Position numbers and translations under genes: made by a program
Shown here: piece by piece, positions 41,043-50,517 of the stretch
How the letters are laid out: the number at the start of each line of letters is the position of its first letter
How positions within the stretch are numbered: position 1 is the stretch's first letter
From: Micromonospora sp. WMMD1155
GTDB taxonomy: Bacteria; Actinomycetota; Actinomycetes; Mycobacteriales; Micromonosporaceae
Assembly (NCBI RefSeq): GCF_029581275.1
Contig: NZ_CP120742.1
Span: 5,952,501-6,016,500 of the forward strand
Length of the DNA stretch: 64,000 bases
Direction: 5' to 3'
Notes under the pieces: model-generated
The model's input: the letters and a program-made list of their open reading frames with translations, nothing else
What the model was told of the DNA's origin: nothing
Databases searched by the model: none

Positions 41043-41851
41043 GCGGGCTCGACAGCGCGGCGGCGGGCGGCGGGGACGACCAGCGGGGTGCCGGTCTCCG
41101 GGTCGTCGATGACCCGGCAGGGCAGCCCGAACACCTCAGCCACCAGATCGGCGGTGACCACCGACGCCGGTTCACCGGCGGCCACCACGCGGCCGTCGCG
41201 CATGGCGATCAGGTGGGTGGCGTAGCGGGCCGCGTGGTTCAGGTCGTGCAGCACGGCGACCAGGGTGCGTCCCTGCTCCTCGTGCAGCCGGGCGCACAGG
41301 TCCAGGATCTCGATCTGGTGGGCGATGTCGAGGAACGTGGTCGGCTCGTCGAGCAGCAGCAGCGGGGTCTGCTGGGCCAGCGCCATGGCGATCCAGACCC
41401 GCTGCCGTTGCCCGCCGGAGAGTTCGTCCACCGGCCGGTCGGCGAGGTCGTCGACGCCGGTCGCGGCCATCGACTCCTCGACCACCCTCTCGTCCTCGCG
41501 CGACCACTGCCGCAGCAGCCCCTGGTGGGGGTAGCGACCCCGGGCGACCAACTCGGCGACGCTGATGCCGTCCGGCGCGATCGACGACTGGGGGAGCAGG
41601 CCGAGTGTGCGGGCGACGGTGCGAGCCGGCTGGTCGTGGATGTCGCGCCCGTCCAGCAGCACGGTGCCGGCGTTCGGCCGCAGCATCCGGGACAGCGCGC
41701 GCAGCAGTGTCGACTTGCCGCAGGCGTTCGGGCCGATGATCACCGTGAACGAGTTGTCCGGAACCGCGACGGTCAGGTCCTCGGCGATGGTGCGCTGGTC
41801 GTAGGCGAGGGTCAGCGCGGTGCCGCCGAGCCGGGAGGTGCCGGGGTGCAT
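41039..41851 (-). CDS. Ferric-siderophore ABC transporter ATPase (FecE/FepC type)
   Basis: 270 residues from the ATG at 41851 (GAAGGAG seven bases upstream). A GTG at 41884, overlapping the permease stop, is an alternative that adds 11 residues. Walker A is GPNACGKST, with NACGKST typical of the iron-siderophore group. The signature is LSGGQRQRVWIAMALAQ, Walker B LLLLDEPTTFLDIAHQ, and the switch His is in VAVLHDLNHAARY. Energises import of the ferric hydroxamate through the two adjacent FecCD permeases. Translationally coupled to the acylase downstream. Confidence 0.92.
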   Translation of the reverse strand: MHPGTSRLGGTALTLAYDQRTIAEDLTVAVPDNSFTVIIGPNACGKSTLLRALSRMLRPNAGTVLLDGRDIHDQPARTVARTLGLLPQSSIAPDGISVAELVARGRYPHQGLLRQWSREDERVVEESMAATGVDDLADRPVDELSGGQRQRVWIAMALAQQTPLLLLDEPTTFLDIAHQIEILDLCARLHEEQGRTLVAVLHDLNHAARYATHLIAMRDGRVVAAGEPASVVTADLVAEVFGLPCRVIDDPETGTPLVVPAARRRAVEPA

Positions 41852-41880
41852 GGGTGCTCCTTCGAGGGCTTCGCGGGTGT

Positions 41881-42909
41881 TCACAGCCGACCCGCCCGGC
41901 GTTCCGTCGCGAGCAGCCAGACCAGGTAGCCGCCGCCGATCACTCCGGTCACCACGCCGACCGGAAGCTGGTGCCCGGGGAATGCGCGCTGGGCCAGCAG
42001 GTCGGCGCCGACCAGCAGCGCCGCTCCGACGGCCGCCGACGGCAGCAGGTTCGGGCCGGGCGCCCGGGTGAGCCGTTTCGTCACGTGCGGCGCGACGAGC
42101 GCCACGAAGGACACCGGCCCGGCGGCAGCCGCCGCGAACGAGACCAGCAGGACCGCCGCCGCGAGCAGCACCAGGCGCAGCCGGCGCACCGGCACGCCGA
42201 GAGCGCCGGCCGTGTCGTCACCCAACTCCATCATCCGCAACGCCGGACCGCAGACGACGAGGACCACTGGTGCCACCACGACCAGGACGCCGAGCAGCGG
42301 CCCGGCGTTCGCCCAGCCCCGCCCGTCCAGGCTGCCGGTGAGCCAGAGCACCGCGCGGGCGGCGTCCATCAGGGGCGCCCGGGTCAGCAGGTAGCCGTTG
42401 ACTCCGGTCAGGATCGCGGCGATGCCGATGCCGACCAGGACGAGGCGGTAGCCGTGCACACCGCGCCGCCAGGCGAGCGCGTAGATCACCAGCCCGGTGG
42501 CGAGCCCGCCGGCGACCGCCGCGCCCGCGAGGGCCAGGCTGCTGCCGCCGAGGACGACCACCACCAGCGCGCCGGCCGACGCGCCCTGGGTGAAGCCGAG
42601 GATGTCCGGGCTGCCCAGCGGGTTGCGGACCAGCGACTGGAACACCGCACCGGCCAGTGACAGCGCCGCGCCCACCAGCAGGGCGGTGACCAGTCGGGGC
42701 AGTCGCAGGTCGTGCACGATGAACTGCTCCGCCGGGGTGCCACCGCCGACGAGCGTGCCCAGCACGTCGGCCGGGCCCATCGGATAGTCACCGCTGCCCA
42801 GGGCGACCAGGCCGAGGCCGACCGCGAGCGACGCCGCGCCGACGCCGACGGCCAGCGCCCGGGGACGGAACCGCAGCGACAAACCCCCGGGGGTACGCAG
42901 AACGGTCAC
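41881..42909 (-). CDS. Ferric-siderophore ABC transporter permease (FecCD)
   Basis: 342 residues from the GTG at 42909, which overlaps the upstream permease stop; the longer open frame is rejected. About ten transmembrane helices, with LRLPRLVTALLVGAALSLAG, VRNPLGSPDILGFTQGASAG and GPVSFVALVAPHVTKRL. The last is the cytoplasmic coupling region, and the NPL(A)xPxxLG motif is diagnostic of FecCD/BtuC permeases. Forms a heterodimer with the first permease. Confidence 0.9.
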   Translation of the reverse strand: MTVLRTPGGLSLRFRPRALAVGVGAASLAVGLGLVALGSGDYPMGPADVLGTLVGGGTPAEQFIVHDLRLPRLVTALLVGAALSLAGAVFQSLVRNPLGSPDILGFTQGASAGALVVVVLGGSSLALAGAAVAGGLATGLVIYALAWRRGVHGYRLVLVGIGIAAILTGVNGYLLTRAPLMDAARAVLWLTGSLDGRGWANAGPLLGVLVVVAPVVLVVCGPALRMMELGDDTAGALGVPVRRLRLVLLAAAVLLVSFAAAAAGPVSFVALVAPHVTKRLTRAPGPNLLPSAAVGAALLVGADLLAQRAFPGHQLPVGVVTGVIGGGYLVWLLATERRAGRL

Positions 42910-44018
42910 GGTTGCGCCACCCGTCGACGGGTGACCAGCCACAGGAAGAGCGGGCCGCCCAGCACGGCGGTCACCATGCCGACCTGGAGTTCTCCCGGTC
43001 GACCCAGCACCCGGCCGAGCACGTCGGCGCCGAGCAGCAGCGCGGGCGCGAGCACCGCACAGTACGGCAGGAGCCACCGCAGGTCCGGACCGGTCAGGGC
43101 GCGGACGAGGTGCGGCACCAGCAGCCCGACGAAGACGATCGGCCCGCAGGCGGCGGTCGCCGCACCGCACAGCAGCGTGACCGCCACGATCACGGCGGCG
43201 CGGATCAGCACCGGCCGGGCGCCCAGGGACCGCGCCGCGTCGTCGCCGAGGGCGAGCGCGTTCAGCGGGCGGGCGGAACCGAGCGCGACCAGCAGGCCGA
43301 CGAGGATGAACGGCAGCACCCGCTGCACTGTCGCGGTGTCCGCGCTGGCCAGCGAGCCGACCGTCCAGAACCGCAGCCGGTCCAGCGAGGCGGTGTCCAG
43401 CAGCATCACCGCCATCACGTAGGAGTAGAGGGTCGCGTTGAGCGCCGCTCCGGCCAGCGCGAGGCGGGCCGGGGTGGCCCCACGTCCGCCGCCGACGGCG
43501 TAGACGAGGGCGGTCACGGCCGCCGCGCCGAGCAGCGCGAACCAGACGTACCCGCCGACGGCGGTGACGCCCAGGAACGCGGCGGCGGTGGCGACGGCCG
43601 CGGACGCCCCGGCGTTGATGCCGAGCAGCCCGGGGTCGGCGAGGGGGTTGCGGGTGAGGGCCTGCATGACGGCGCCGGCCACGCCGAGCGCGGCGCCGGC
43701 GAGGAGCCCGAGGAGGGTACGCGGCAGGCGCATCCGGTGCACCACCGCGTACTCGGCGGCGTCGCGGTGCAGCAGGCCGGACCAGACGTCGGCGAGCGGC
43801 ATGGCCTTCGCCCCGACCGCGATGCTGAGCAGCACGATCACTCCGAGCAGTGTCACGGCGGCGATCAGACCGGCGGCGCGGGCCGCCTGACGGCCGCGTC
43901 GGACCGGGAAGACCGCCGGGGCCCGGTCCGGCACGCGTGGTGCCGGTCTGGTGACGGTGGGTGTGGCGTCCAGTGTGGGCTCCGGAGTGATGGCGGCACG
44001 ACCGGCCGCTGTTGACAA
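42906..44018 (-). CDS. Ferric-siderophore ABC transporter permease (FecCD)
   Basis: 370 residues from a TTG at 44018. The first 45 residues are a Pro/Thr/Ala-rich cytoplasmic lead, so a downstream GTG near residue 29 is possible. The rest is a FecCD permease: MRLPRTLLGLLAGAALGVAG, LTRNPLADPGLLGINAGASA and GPIVFVGLLVPHLVRALTGP. First gene of the leftward operon. Its start lies only 5 bases from the iron box at 44023-44041, so binding there would block transcription or initiation. Confidence 0.88.
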   Translation of the reverse strand: MSTAAGRAAITPEPTLDATPTVTRPAPRVPDRAPAVFPVRRGRQAARAAGLIAAVTLLGVIVLLSIAVGAKAMPLADVWSGLLHRDAAEYAVVHRMRLPRTLLGLLAGAALGVAGAVMQALTRNPLADPGLLGINAGASAAVATAAAFLGVTAVGGYVWFALLGAAAVTALVYAVGGGRGATPARLALAGAALNATLYSYVMAVMLLDTASLDRLRFWTVGSLASADTATVQRVLPFILVGLLVALGSARPLNALALGDDAARSLGARPVLIRAAVIVAVTLLCGAATAACGPIVFVGLLVPHLVRALTGPDLRWLLPYCAVLAPALLLGADVLGRVLGRPGELQVGMVTAVLGGPLFLWLVTRRRVAQP

Positions 44019-44022
44019 TGAC

Positions 44023-44041
44023 CGAGGTTAGGCTAACCTAA
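44023..44041. promoter_or_regulatory. Iron box (IdeR/DmdR-type operator)
   Basis: CGAGGTTAGGCTAACCTAA matches the 19-base IdeR/DmdR consensus TTAGGTTAGGCTAACCTAA at 17 positions; the GGTTAGGCTAACC core is a perfect palindrome except its centre. It lies between the divergent permease (44018, minus) and binding-protein (44092, plus) genes and should repress both directions when iron is plentiful. Confidence 0.88.
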
Positions 44042-44091
44042 CCCCGCTGCCCTGGTCGAGTCCGGCCAACCTTTGATCGAAAGACAACACC

Positions 44092-45123
44092 ATGCCCGAT
44101 GCCCTGTCCGCACGTCGTCTCTCCCGCCGTGGCCTCCTGGCCGCCGGTGGTGCCGCCACGTTGGCCACCCTGCTCGCCGGATGCGGCACTGACGACACCG
44201 CGAAGCCCGCCGCCGGCAACGGAAACGGCCCCTGGTCGTTCACCGACGACCGGGGCACGAAGGTCGAGGCGAAGGCCCGGCCGACGCGTGTGGTGGCCTT
44301 CACCGGCGTGGCGGCGGCCCTGATCGATTTCGGTCTCGACAGGCAGCTCGTGGGCGTGTTCGGTGAAACGAAGCGTGCCGACGGCACCGCCGACCCGCAG
44401 GCCGGTGACCTCGACGTCGAGGCCGTCGAGATCCTCGGCAACGTGTGGGGCGAGTTCAGCCTGGAGAAGTACGCGGCGCTGCGCCCCGAACTGCTGGTCA
44501 CCCACATGTACGACCCGGACGCGCTCTGGTACGTGCCGGACGAGAGCAAGGCGAAGATCCTTCCGCTCGCGCCCAGCGTGGCGGTCACCACCGCCCGGGT
44601 GCCGATGACCAAGCCGATCGAGCGCTACGCCGCGCTGGCCGAGTCGCTCGGCGCGGACCTGTCCGCGAAGAAGGTCACCGACGCGAAGGCCCGCTTCGAC
44701 GCCGCCGCCGAGTCGGTCCGGCAGGCGGTCAAGGCCAACCCCGGCATCAAGGTGATGGCCTGCTCCGGCAGCCCCGACCTCTTCTACGTCTCCAACCCGA
44801 AGGTCAGCACCGACCTGATGTACTTCGCCGAGCTGGGCGTCGACATCGTGGTCCCCACCAAGCTCGAAGCAGGCGACTACTTCGAGGCGCTGAGCTGGGA
44901 GAACACCGCCAAGTTCCCGGCCGACCTGATCCTGCTGGACAACCGCAGCACCGCCCTTCAGCCCAAGGACCTCGCCGCCAAGCCGACCTGGCAGCAACTG
45001 CCGGCGGTCAAGGCCGACCAGGTGACCCCGTGGGACGCGGTGCCCCGCTTCTCGTACGCCGGCTCCGCCCCGCTGCTGGAGAACCTCGCCACCGCCATCC
45101 GGAACGCGAAGAAGGTCAGCTGA
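44092..45123 (+). CDS. Siderophore-binding lipoprotein (ABC transporter substrate-binding protein)
   Basis: 343 residues. Twin-arginine-like start (RRLSRRGLLAAGG) and lipobox LAGC with Cys31 as the lipid-modified residue. A class III periplasmic-binding-protein fold follows: RPTRVVAFTGVAAALIDFGL, EKYAALRPELLVTHMYDPDA, and a long helical backbone. DesE/FhuD-like role: capture of ferric hydroxamates and delivery to the FecCD permeases encoded divergently. First gene after the iron box; a hairpin at 45135-45160 separates it from desA. Confidence 0.88.
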   Translation: MPDALSARRLSRRGLLAAGGAATLATLLAGCGTDDTAKPAAGNGNGPWSFTDDRGTKVEAKARPTRVVAFTGVAAALIDFGLDRQLVGVFGETKRADGTADPQAGDLDVEAVEILGNVWGEFSLEKYAALRPELLVTHMYDPDALWYVPDESKAKILPLAPSVAVTTARVPMTKPIERYAALAESLGADLSAKKVTDAKARFDAAAESVRQAVKANPGIKVMACSGSPDLFYVSNPKVSTDLMYFAELGVDIVVPTKLEAGDYFEALSWENTAKFPADLILLDNRSTALQPKDLAAKPTWQQLPAVKADQVTPWDAVPRFSYAGSAPLLENLATAIRNAKKVS

Positions 45124-45134
45124 ACAACCCACCG

Positions 45135-45160
45135 CCCCGGGCGCACCGCCGCGCCCGGGG
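45135..45160. terminator. Hairpin between binding-protein gene and desA
   Basis: CCCCGGGCGC (45135-45144) and GCGCCCGGGG (45151-45160) with a 6-base loop, 11 bases after the stop. It may be a partial terminator that lowers readthrough into desABCD. Confidence 0.6.
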
Positions 45161-45202
45161 TGGGTCTCCGCTGCCCTCGTCGAGAACGTGGAAGGACATC
45201 CC

Positions 45203-46741
45203 GTGACCGTGCCGACGTACCCCGTCGAGACCATCGCGCCGTCACCGACGCCCGCCGCCGCGCGGGCCCACCTGCTGCACGACGCGTCGGTGGAGCAGTA
45301 CCGCCGCTCGATCGCCGACGGCGTCGACCGGGTCGCCCGCCGGGTCGCCACCGCCGACCGGCCCGGCACCGGGATCACCCCGGCCGAGCTGGCCCCCCTG
45401 GTCGACCGGGTGGACCTGGACCGGCCGTTGGGTGACACCGGCGCCGCGCTGGACGAGTTGGAGGACGTCTACCTGCGCGACGCCGTCTGGTTCCACCACC
45501 CCCGCTACCTCGCCCACCTCAACTGCCCGGTGGCCATCCCGGCGCTGCTCGGCGAGGCGGTGCTCACCGCCGTCAACTCCTCACTGGACACCTGGGACCA
45601 GAGTGCCGGGGCGACGCTCATCGAGCGGCGGCTGATCGACTGGACCGCCGCGCGGATCGGGCTCGGCCCGGACGCCGACGGTGTCTTCACCAGCGGTGGC
45701 AGCCAGTCCAACCTCCAGGCGCTGCTGCTGGCCCGCGAGGAGGCGTGCGTCGGCGCGATCGGCCCGGCGGCCCGCGCCGAGCTGCTGCCCCGGCTGCGGG
45801 TGCTCACCTCCGCCGCCGGTCACTTCAGCGTGCAGAAGTCGGCAAAGCTGCTCGGGCTCTCCCCGGACGCGGTGATCGTGGTCCCCACCGACAGCCGTCG
45901 ACGGATCCGGTCGGCCGCCGTGAGCGCGGAGATCGCGCGGTGCCGGGAGGCCGGGCTGGTGGTGATGGCTGTCGTCGCCACCGCCGGCACCACCGACTTC
46001 GGCTCGATCGACCCGTTGACGGAGCTGGCCGCGATCTGCGGGTCGGCCGGGGTGTGGCTGCACGTGGACGCCGCGTACGGCTGCGGTCTGCTCGTCTCGC
46101 CGACGCGCCGGCACCTGCTCGACGGCATCGAGCGGGCCGACTCGGTCACCGTCGACTTCCACAAGTCGTTCTTTCAGCCGGTCAGCTCCAGCGCGCTGCT
46201 CGTCCGCGACCGGCGGGCCCTGCGGCACGCCACGTACCACGCCGACTACCTCAACCCGGCGCGGATGGTCGAGCAGCGCATCCCCAACCAGGTCGACAAG
46301 AGCCTGCAGACCACCCGCCGCTTCGACGCGTTGAAGCTGTGGCTCACGCTGCGGGTGATGGGCCCGGACGCGCTCGGCGCGCTCTTCGACGAGGTGATCG
46401 ACCGGGCCGCCGACGCCTGGCAGTTGGTCAGCGAGGACCCCCGGTTCGAGGTGGTCACCCGCTCGGAGTTGAGCACGGTGGTCTTCCGCTACCTGCCCAC
46501 CGGCCCCGGCCGGGAGCTGGCCGACGCGGCGAACCTGCACGCCCGGGAGGCCCTCGCGGCGTCCGGCCTCGCCGTGGTCGCCGGAACCCGGGTGGACGGT
46601 CACCACTTCCTGAAGTTCACCCTGCTCAACCCGGCGACGACCGTCGACGACGTCGACCACGTGCTGGAACTGATCGCCCACCACGCCGGCCGGTACGTGC
46701 ACGAGCGCACGGCCGCCGACCTGACCTGCCACGTCGGCTGA
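45203..46741 (+). CDS. desA: Lysine decarboxylase DesA (PLP-dependent)
   Basis: 512 residues; group II PLP decarboxylase that makes cadaverine from lysine, the first step of desferrioxamine synthesis. FHHPRYLAHLNCPVAIPALL, GVFTSGGSQSNLQALLLARE (phosphate contact), LHVDAAYGCGLL, and the Schiff-base Lys321 in TVDFHKSFFQPV are visible. The GTG at 45203 is used because GGAAGGA lies six bases before it; a GTG at 45188 is worse placed. A 28-base tandem duplication covers the stop codon. Confidence 0.92.
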   Translation: MTVPTYPVETIAPSPTPAAARAHLLHDASVEQYRRSIADGVDRVARRVATADRPGTGITPAELAPLVDRVDLDRPLGDTGAALDELEDVYLRDAVWFHHPRYLAHLNCPVAIPALLGEAVLTAVNSSLDTWDQSAGATLIERRLIDWTAARIGLGPDADGVFTSGGSQSNLQALLLAREEACVGAIGPAARAELLPRLRVLTSAAGHFSVQKSAKLLGLSPDAVIVVPTDSRRRIRSAAVSAEIARCREAGLVVMAVVATAGTTDFGSIDPLTELAAICGSAGVWLHVDAAYGCGLLVSPTRRHLLDGIERADSVTVDFHKSFFQPVSSSALLVRDRRALRHATYHADYLNPARMVEQRIPNQVDKSLQTTRRFDALKLWLTLRVMGPDALGALFDEVIDRAADAWQLVSEDPRFEVVTRSELSTVVFRYLPTGPGRELADAANLHAREALAASGLAVVAGTRVDGHHFLKFTLLNPATTVDDVDHVLELIAHHAGRYVHERTAADLTCHVG

Positions 46742-46770
46742 CGCCGACCTGACCCGCCACGTCGGCTGAC
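46715..46770. repeat. 28-base tandem duplication across the desA stop
   Basis: 46715-46742 and 46743-46770 match at 27 of 28 bases and a third partial unit follows. The first copy ends in the desA stop TGA; the second therefore lies in the 52-base leader of desB. Confidence 0.85.
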
Positions 46771-46793
46771 GCCGACCGCGCCTGGAGACTCGC

Positions 46794-48071
46794 ATGTCCA
46801 CCCACGACTTCGTCGCCATCGGGCTGGGCCCGTACAACCTGGGCCTGGCCTGCCTCACCGCGCCGATCGACGACCTGGACGGGGTGTTCCTGGAGGCCCG
46901 CCCCAGCCTGGCCTGGCACCCCGGCATGCTGCTGGAGTCGGCCCGGCTGCAGACCCCGTTCATCGCTGACCTGGTCAGCCTCGCCGACCCGACGTCGCCG
47001 TACTCCTTCCTCAACTACCTCAAGGAGATCGGCCGGCTCTACCCGTTCTACATCCGGGAGAGCTTCTACCCGCTGCGCAGCGAGTACGACGCGTACTGCC
47101 GGTGGGCGGCGGCGAAACTGCCGAACCTGCGCTTCGGTCAGACCGTGACCACCGTGGAATACGACGACGCCGACGAGCGGTACGTGGTCCGGGCCGACAC
47201 CGGCGCGGGCGAGACGGTGGAGTACCGGGCCCGGCACCTGGTGCTCGGCACCGGCACCCCGCCCTACCTGCCCGACGCCGTCGCCGCGCTGCCCGGCGAC
47301 GCGGTGCACAACTCCCGCTACCTGGAGCACCGCGACGCGCTGCGCACCAAGCGCAGCATCACCGTCGTGGGCAGTGGGCAGAGCGCCGCCGAGATCTACC
47401 ACGACCTGCTCGGCGACATCGACCGGTACGGCTACCAGCTCAACTGGGTGACCCGTTCGCCGCGGTTCTTCCCACTGGAATACACCAAGCTGACGTTGGA
47501 GATGACCTCACCGGACTACGTGGACTACTTCCACGCGCTGCCCGAGGCGACCCGCTACCGGCTGGAGAGCGAGCAGAAGGGGCTGTTCAAGGGGATCAAC
47601 TCCGACCTGATCAACGACATCTTCGACCTGCTGTACGCGCACAGCGTCGACGGGCCGGTGAACACCCGCCTGCTCACCAACACCGAGCTGGTCGGCGCCG
47701 ACCACCAGGACGGGACTTACACCCTCGGGTTGCGTCAGGTGGAGCAGGAGCGCGACTTCACGCTGCGGACCGAGGGCCTGGTCTTCGCCACCGGCTACCA
47801 CTACCGGGTGCCGGAGTTCCTCGACCCGGTGCGCGAGCGGATCCGCTGGGACGCGCACGGCCGCTTCGACGTGGCCCGCAACTACAGCATCGACCACAGC
47901 GGGCGGGGGATCTTCCTGCAGAACGCGGGCACCCACACGCACAGCATCACGTCACCGGACCTGGGCATGGGCCCCTACCGCAACTCCTGGATCATCCGCG
48001 AGCTGCTCGGCCGGGAGCACTACCCGATCGAGAAGAGCATCACCTTCCAGGAGTTCGGGGTGCCGTCGTGA
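46794..48071 (+). CDS. desB: Cadaverine N-monooxygenase DesB
   Basis: 425 residues, flavin-dependent N-hydroxylating monooxygenase of the IucD/PvdA family that makes N-hydroxycadaverine. FAD loop [17 protein letters not shown] near the start, the [20 protein letters not shown] segment, NADPH loop [18 protein letters not shown], and the C-terminal [12 protein letters not shown]. Ends in a GTGA overlap with desC. Confidence 0.93.
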   Translation: MSTHDFVAIGLGPYNLGLACLTAPIDDLDGVFLEARPSLAWHPGMLLESARLQTPFIADLVSLADPTSPYSFLNYLKEIGRLYPFYIRESFYPLRSEYDAYCRWAAAKLPNLRFGQTVTTVEYDDADERYVVRADTGAGETVEYRARHLVLGTGTPPYLPDAVAALPGDAVHNSRYLEHRDALRTKRSITVVGSGQSAAEIYHDLLGDIDRYGYQLNWVTRSPRFFPLEYTKLTLEMTSPDYVDYFHALPEATRYRLESEQKGLFKGINSDLINDIFDLLYAHSVDGPVNTRLLTNTELVGADHQDGTYTLGLRQVEQERDFTLRTEGLVFATGYHYRVPEFLDPVRERIRWDAHGRFDVARNYSIDHSGRGIFLQNAGTHTHSITSPDLGMGPYRNSWIIRELLGREHYPIEKSITFQEFGVPS

Positions 48072-48676
48072 GCGTCGTCTTCGCCCGCGTCGACGACCGG
48101 CTCGGTGAGTTCGCTCTGCGTACGCTCGACCCGGACGCCGACGCCGCGCTGCTGCACCGGTGGGTGACCCACCCGAAGGCGGCGTTCTGGCTGATGCAGG
48201 ACGCCGACGAGGCCCGGGTGACCGAGGAGTACGCGCGCATCGCCGCGCACCCGCACCACGACGCGTACCTCGGGCTGTGGCGGAGGAGTCCCGCCTTCCT
48301 CGCCGAACGGTACGACCCGGCCCACGTCGAGCTGGTCGGCCGCTACGACCACGAACCCGGTGACGTGGGCATGCACTTCCTCTGCGCCCCGGTCGGCACG
48401 CCGGTGCACGGCTTCACCCGGGCGGTGCTGACCACCGTCATGGCCTGGCTCTTCGCCGACCCGACGACCCGGCGGGTGGTGGTCGAACCGGACGTCCGCA
48501 ACACCGCCGTGCACGCGCTGAACGCGGCCGTCGGGTTCGAGGTCGTCGGCCCGATCGCCAAACCGGAGAAGGACGCCCTGCTCAGCGTCTGCACCCGTGC
48601 ACAGTTCGAAGCCGCCGTCGCCCGCGCCGCAGCGGATCGCGCCGCCACCACCCGAACCGAAGGAGCCCCGGCGTGA
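48068..48676 (+). CDS. desC: N-hydroxycadaverine acyltransferase DesC
   Basis: 202 residues, GNAT-fold siderophore acyltransferase (AlcB/IucB-like). It contains [40 protein letters not shown] and [20 protein letters not shown], then [18 protein letters not shown], as in DesC/AlcB proteins. It transfers succinyl or acetyl (or other acyl) groups from CoA to N-hydroxycadaverine. DesC enzymes are known for acyl tolerance, relevant to the acylase in the divergent operon. Both ends overlap neighbours by 4 bases. Confidence 0.9.
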   Translation: MSVVFARVDDRLGEFALRTLDPDADAALLHRWVTHPKAAFWLMQDADEARVTEEYARIAAHPHHDAYLGLWRRSPAFLAERYDPAHVELVGRYDHEPGDVGMHFLCAPVGTPVHGFTRAVLTTVMAWLFADPTTRRVVVEPDVRNTAVHALNAAVGFEVVGPIAKPEKDALLSVCTRAQFEAAVARAAADRAATTRTEGAPA

Positions 48677-50517
48677 CCGCCACCGCCGTCCCCACCCCGA
48701 CGTCCGCCACCGCCGGGAACGCCGCCGGCAGCCCGGTCGGCCACCTCACCCCGGAGCGCTGGGCCCGGGCCAACCGGCTGCTGGTCCGCAAGGCGCTCGC
48801 CGAGTTCACCCACGAGCGGCTGCTCACCCCGCAGCCCGTGCCCGGCTCCGACGACCGCCAGTGGTACGAGGTCCGCAGCGACGACGACACGGTCAGCTAC
48901 CGGTTCGCCGCCCGGGTGCTCGCCCTGGAGCACTGGCAGATCGACGCGGACAGCATCACCCGGCACCGCGACGGCACGTCGCTGCCGCCCGACGCGGTGG
49001 ACCTCGTCGTCGAGCTTCGCGGCACCCTCGGGCTCTCCGCGCGGGTGCTCCCGGTCTACCTGGAGGAGATCACCTCGACGTTGGCCGGCACCGCGTACAA
49101 GCTGGCGCAGGCCGCGCCGAGCGCCGCCGAGTTGGCCGAGGCCGATTTCCAGACCATCGAGACGTCGATGACCGAGGGCCACCCGTGTTTCGTGGCCAAC
49201 AACGGTCGGCTGGGCTTCGGCGTGGACGAGTACCACAGCTACGCCCCGGAGGTCGCCGCGCCGGTCCGGCTGGAGTGGCTCGCCGCGCACCGGGACCACT
49301 CGACGTTCAGCAGTGCCGCCGACCTCGACTACGAGCGGCTCATCGAGGGCGAGCTGGACGCGGAGACCCGGGCCCGCTTCGCCGCCACGATGACCGCTCT
49401 GGGCCTGGACCTGGCCGACTACCACCTGATCCCCGCGCACCCGTGGCAGTGGTGGAACAAGCTGGCGGTCACCTTCGCCGGGGAGCTGGCCGAGCGCCGC
49501 CTGGTGCACCTCGGCCCCGGACCGGACGTGTACCTGGCCCAGCAGTCCATCCGCACGTTCTTCAACGTCAGCGAGCCGAGCCGGCACTACGTGAAGACCG
49601 CGCTGTCGGTGCTGAACATGGGCTTCATGCGGGGCCTGTCGGCCGCGTACATGGCGGCGACCCCGGCGATCAACGACTGGTTGGCCGACCTGATCGCCGG
49701 CGACGAGGTGCTGACCGGCACCGGTCTGACCGTGATCCGGGAGCGGGCCGCGGTGGGTTACCGGCACCGGCAGTACGAGGCGGCGACCGACCGCACCTCC
49801 CCGTACCGCAAGATGTTGGCCGCCCTGTGGCGGGAGAGCCCGGTGCCCGACCTGGCGCCGGGGCGTCGACTGTCCACCATGGCCGCGCTGCTGCACGTCG
49901 ACCCCGACGGCGGGTCGCTCGCGGCGGCGCTGATCGCCCGGTCCGGGCTGACGCCCGAGGTGTGGCTGCGCCGGTACCTGGACGCCTACCTCACCCCGTT
50001 GCTGCACAGCTTCTACGCCCACGACCTGGCGTTCATGCCGCACGGCGAGAACGTCATCCTCGTCCTCGACGAGAACGACACCGTCGAGCGGGTGATCTTC
50101 AAGGACATCGCCGAGGAGATCGCGGTGATGAGCGCCGACGTCGAGCTGCCGGAGGCGGTCGAGCGGATCCGGGTCGACGTGCCCGACGACACCAAGCTGC
50201 TGAGCATCTTCACCGACGTGGTGGACTGCTTCCTGCGCCACCTCAACGCGGTCCTGGTCGAGGCCGGCGTGATCGCCGAGGACGACCTCTGGCGTACCGT
50301 CGCGGCCTGCGCCGTCGACTACTTCGACCGGGTGCCGCACCTGGCCGAGCGGGTCCGCCACTACGACCTGTTCGCACCGGAGTTCACGTTGTCCTGCCTC
50401 AACCGGCTCCAACTGCGCAACAACCAGCAGATGGTCGACCTGGCCGACCCGTCGGCGGCTCTGCAGTTCGTCGGCACCCTCACCAACCCCCTCGCCGCCC
50501 ACGCCCCGGCCCGGTGA
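48673..50517 (+). CDS. desD: NRPS-independent siderophore synthetase DesD (IucA/IucC family)
   Basis: 614 residues; ATP-dependent oligomerisation and macrocyclisation of N-hydroxy-N-succinylcadaverine to desferrioxamines. TMTEGHPCFVANNGRLGFGV is the ATP-binding motif of IucA/IucC synthetases. HPWQWWNKLAVTF, LAQQSIRTFFNVSEPSRHYV, KTALSVLNMGFMRGLS and HAHDLAFMPHGENV-like SFYAHDLAFMPHGENVILVL complete the family pattern, with the C-terminal FhuF-like half (LSCLNRLQLRNNQQMVDLAD). The GTG overlaps the desC stop. Confidence 0.93.
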   Translation: MTATAVPTPTSATAGNAAGSPVGHLTPERWARANRLLVRKALAEFTHERLLTPQPVPGSDDRQWYEVRSDDDTVSYRFAARVLALEHWQIDADSITRHRDGTSLPPDAVDLVVELRGTLGLSARVLPVYLEEITSTLAGTAYKLAQAAPSAAELAEADFQTIETSMTEGHPCFVANNGRLGFGVDEYHSYAPEVAAPVRLEWLAAHRDHSTFSSAADLDYERLIEGELDAETRARFAATMTALGLDLADYHLIPAHPWQWWNKLAVTFAGELAERRLVHLGPGPDVYLAQQSIRTFFNVSEPSRHYVKTALSVLNMGFMRGLSAAYMAATPAINDWLADLIAGDEVLTGTGLTVIRERAAVGYRHRQYEAATDRTSPYRKMLAALWRESPVPDLAPGRRLSTMAALLHVDPDGGSLAAALIARSGLTPEVWLRRYLDAYLTPLLHSFYAHDLAFMPHGENVILVLDENDTVERVIFKDIAEEIAVMSADVELPEAVERIRVDVPDDTKLLSIFTDVVDCFLRHLNAVLVEAGVIAEDDLWRTVAACAVDYFDRVPHLAERVRHYDLFAPEFTLSCLNRLQLRNNQQMVDLADPSAALQFVGTLTNPLAAHAPAR

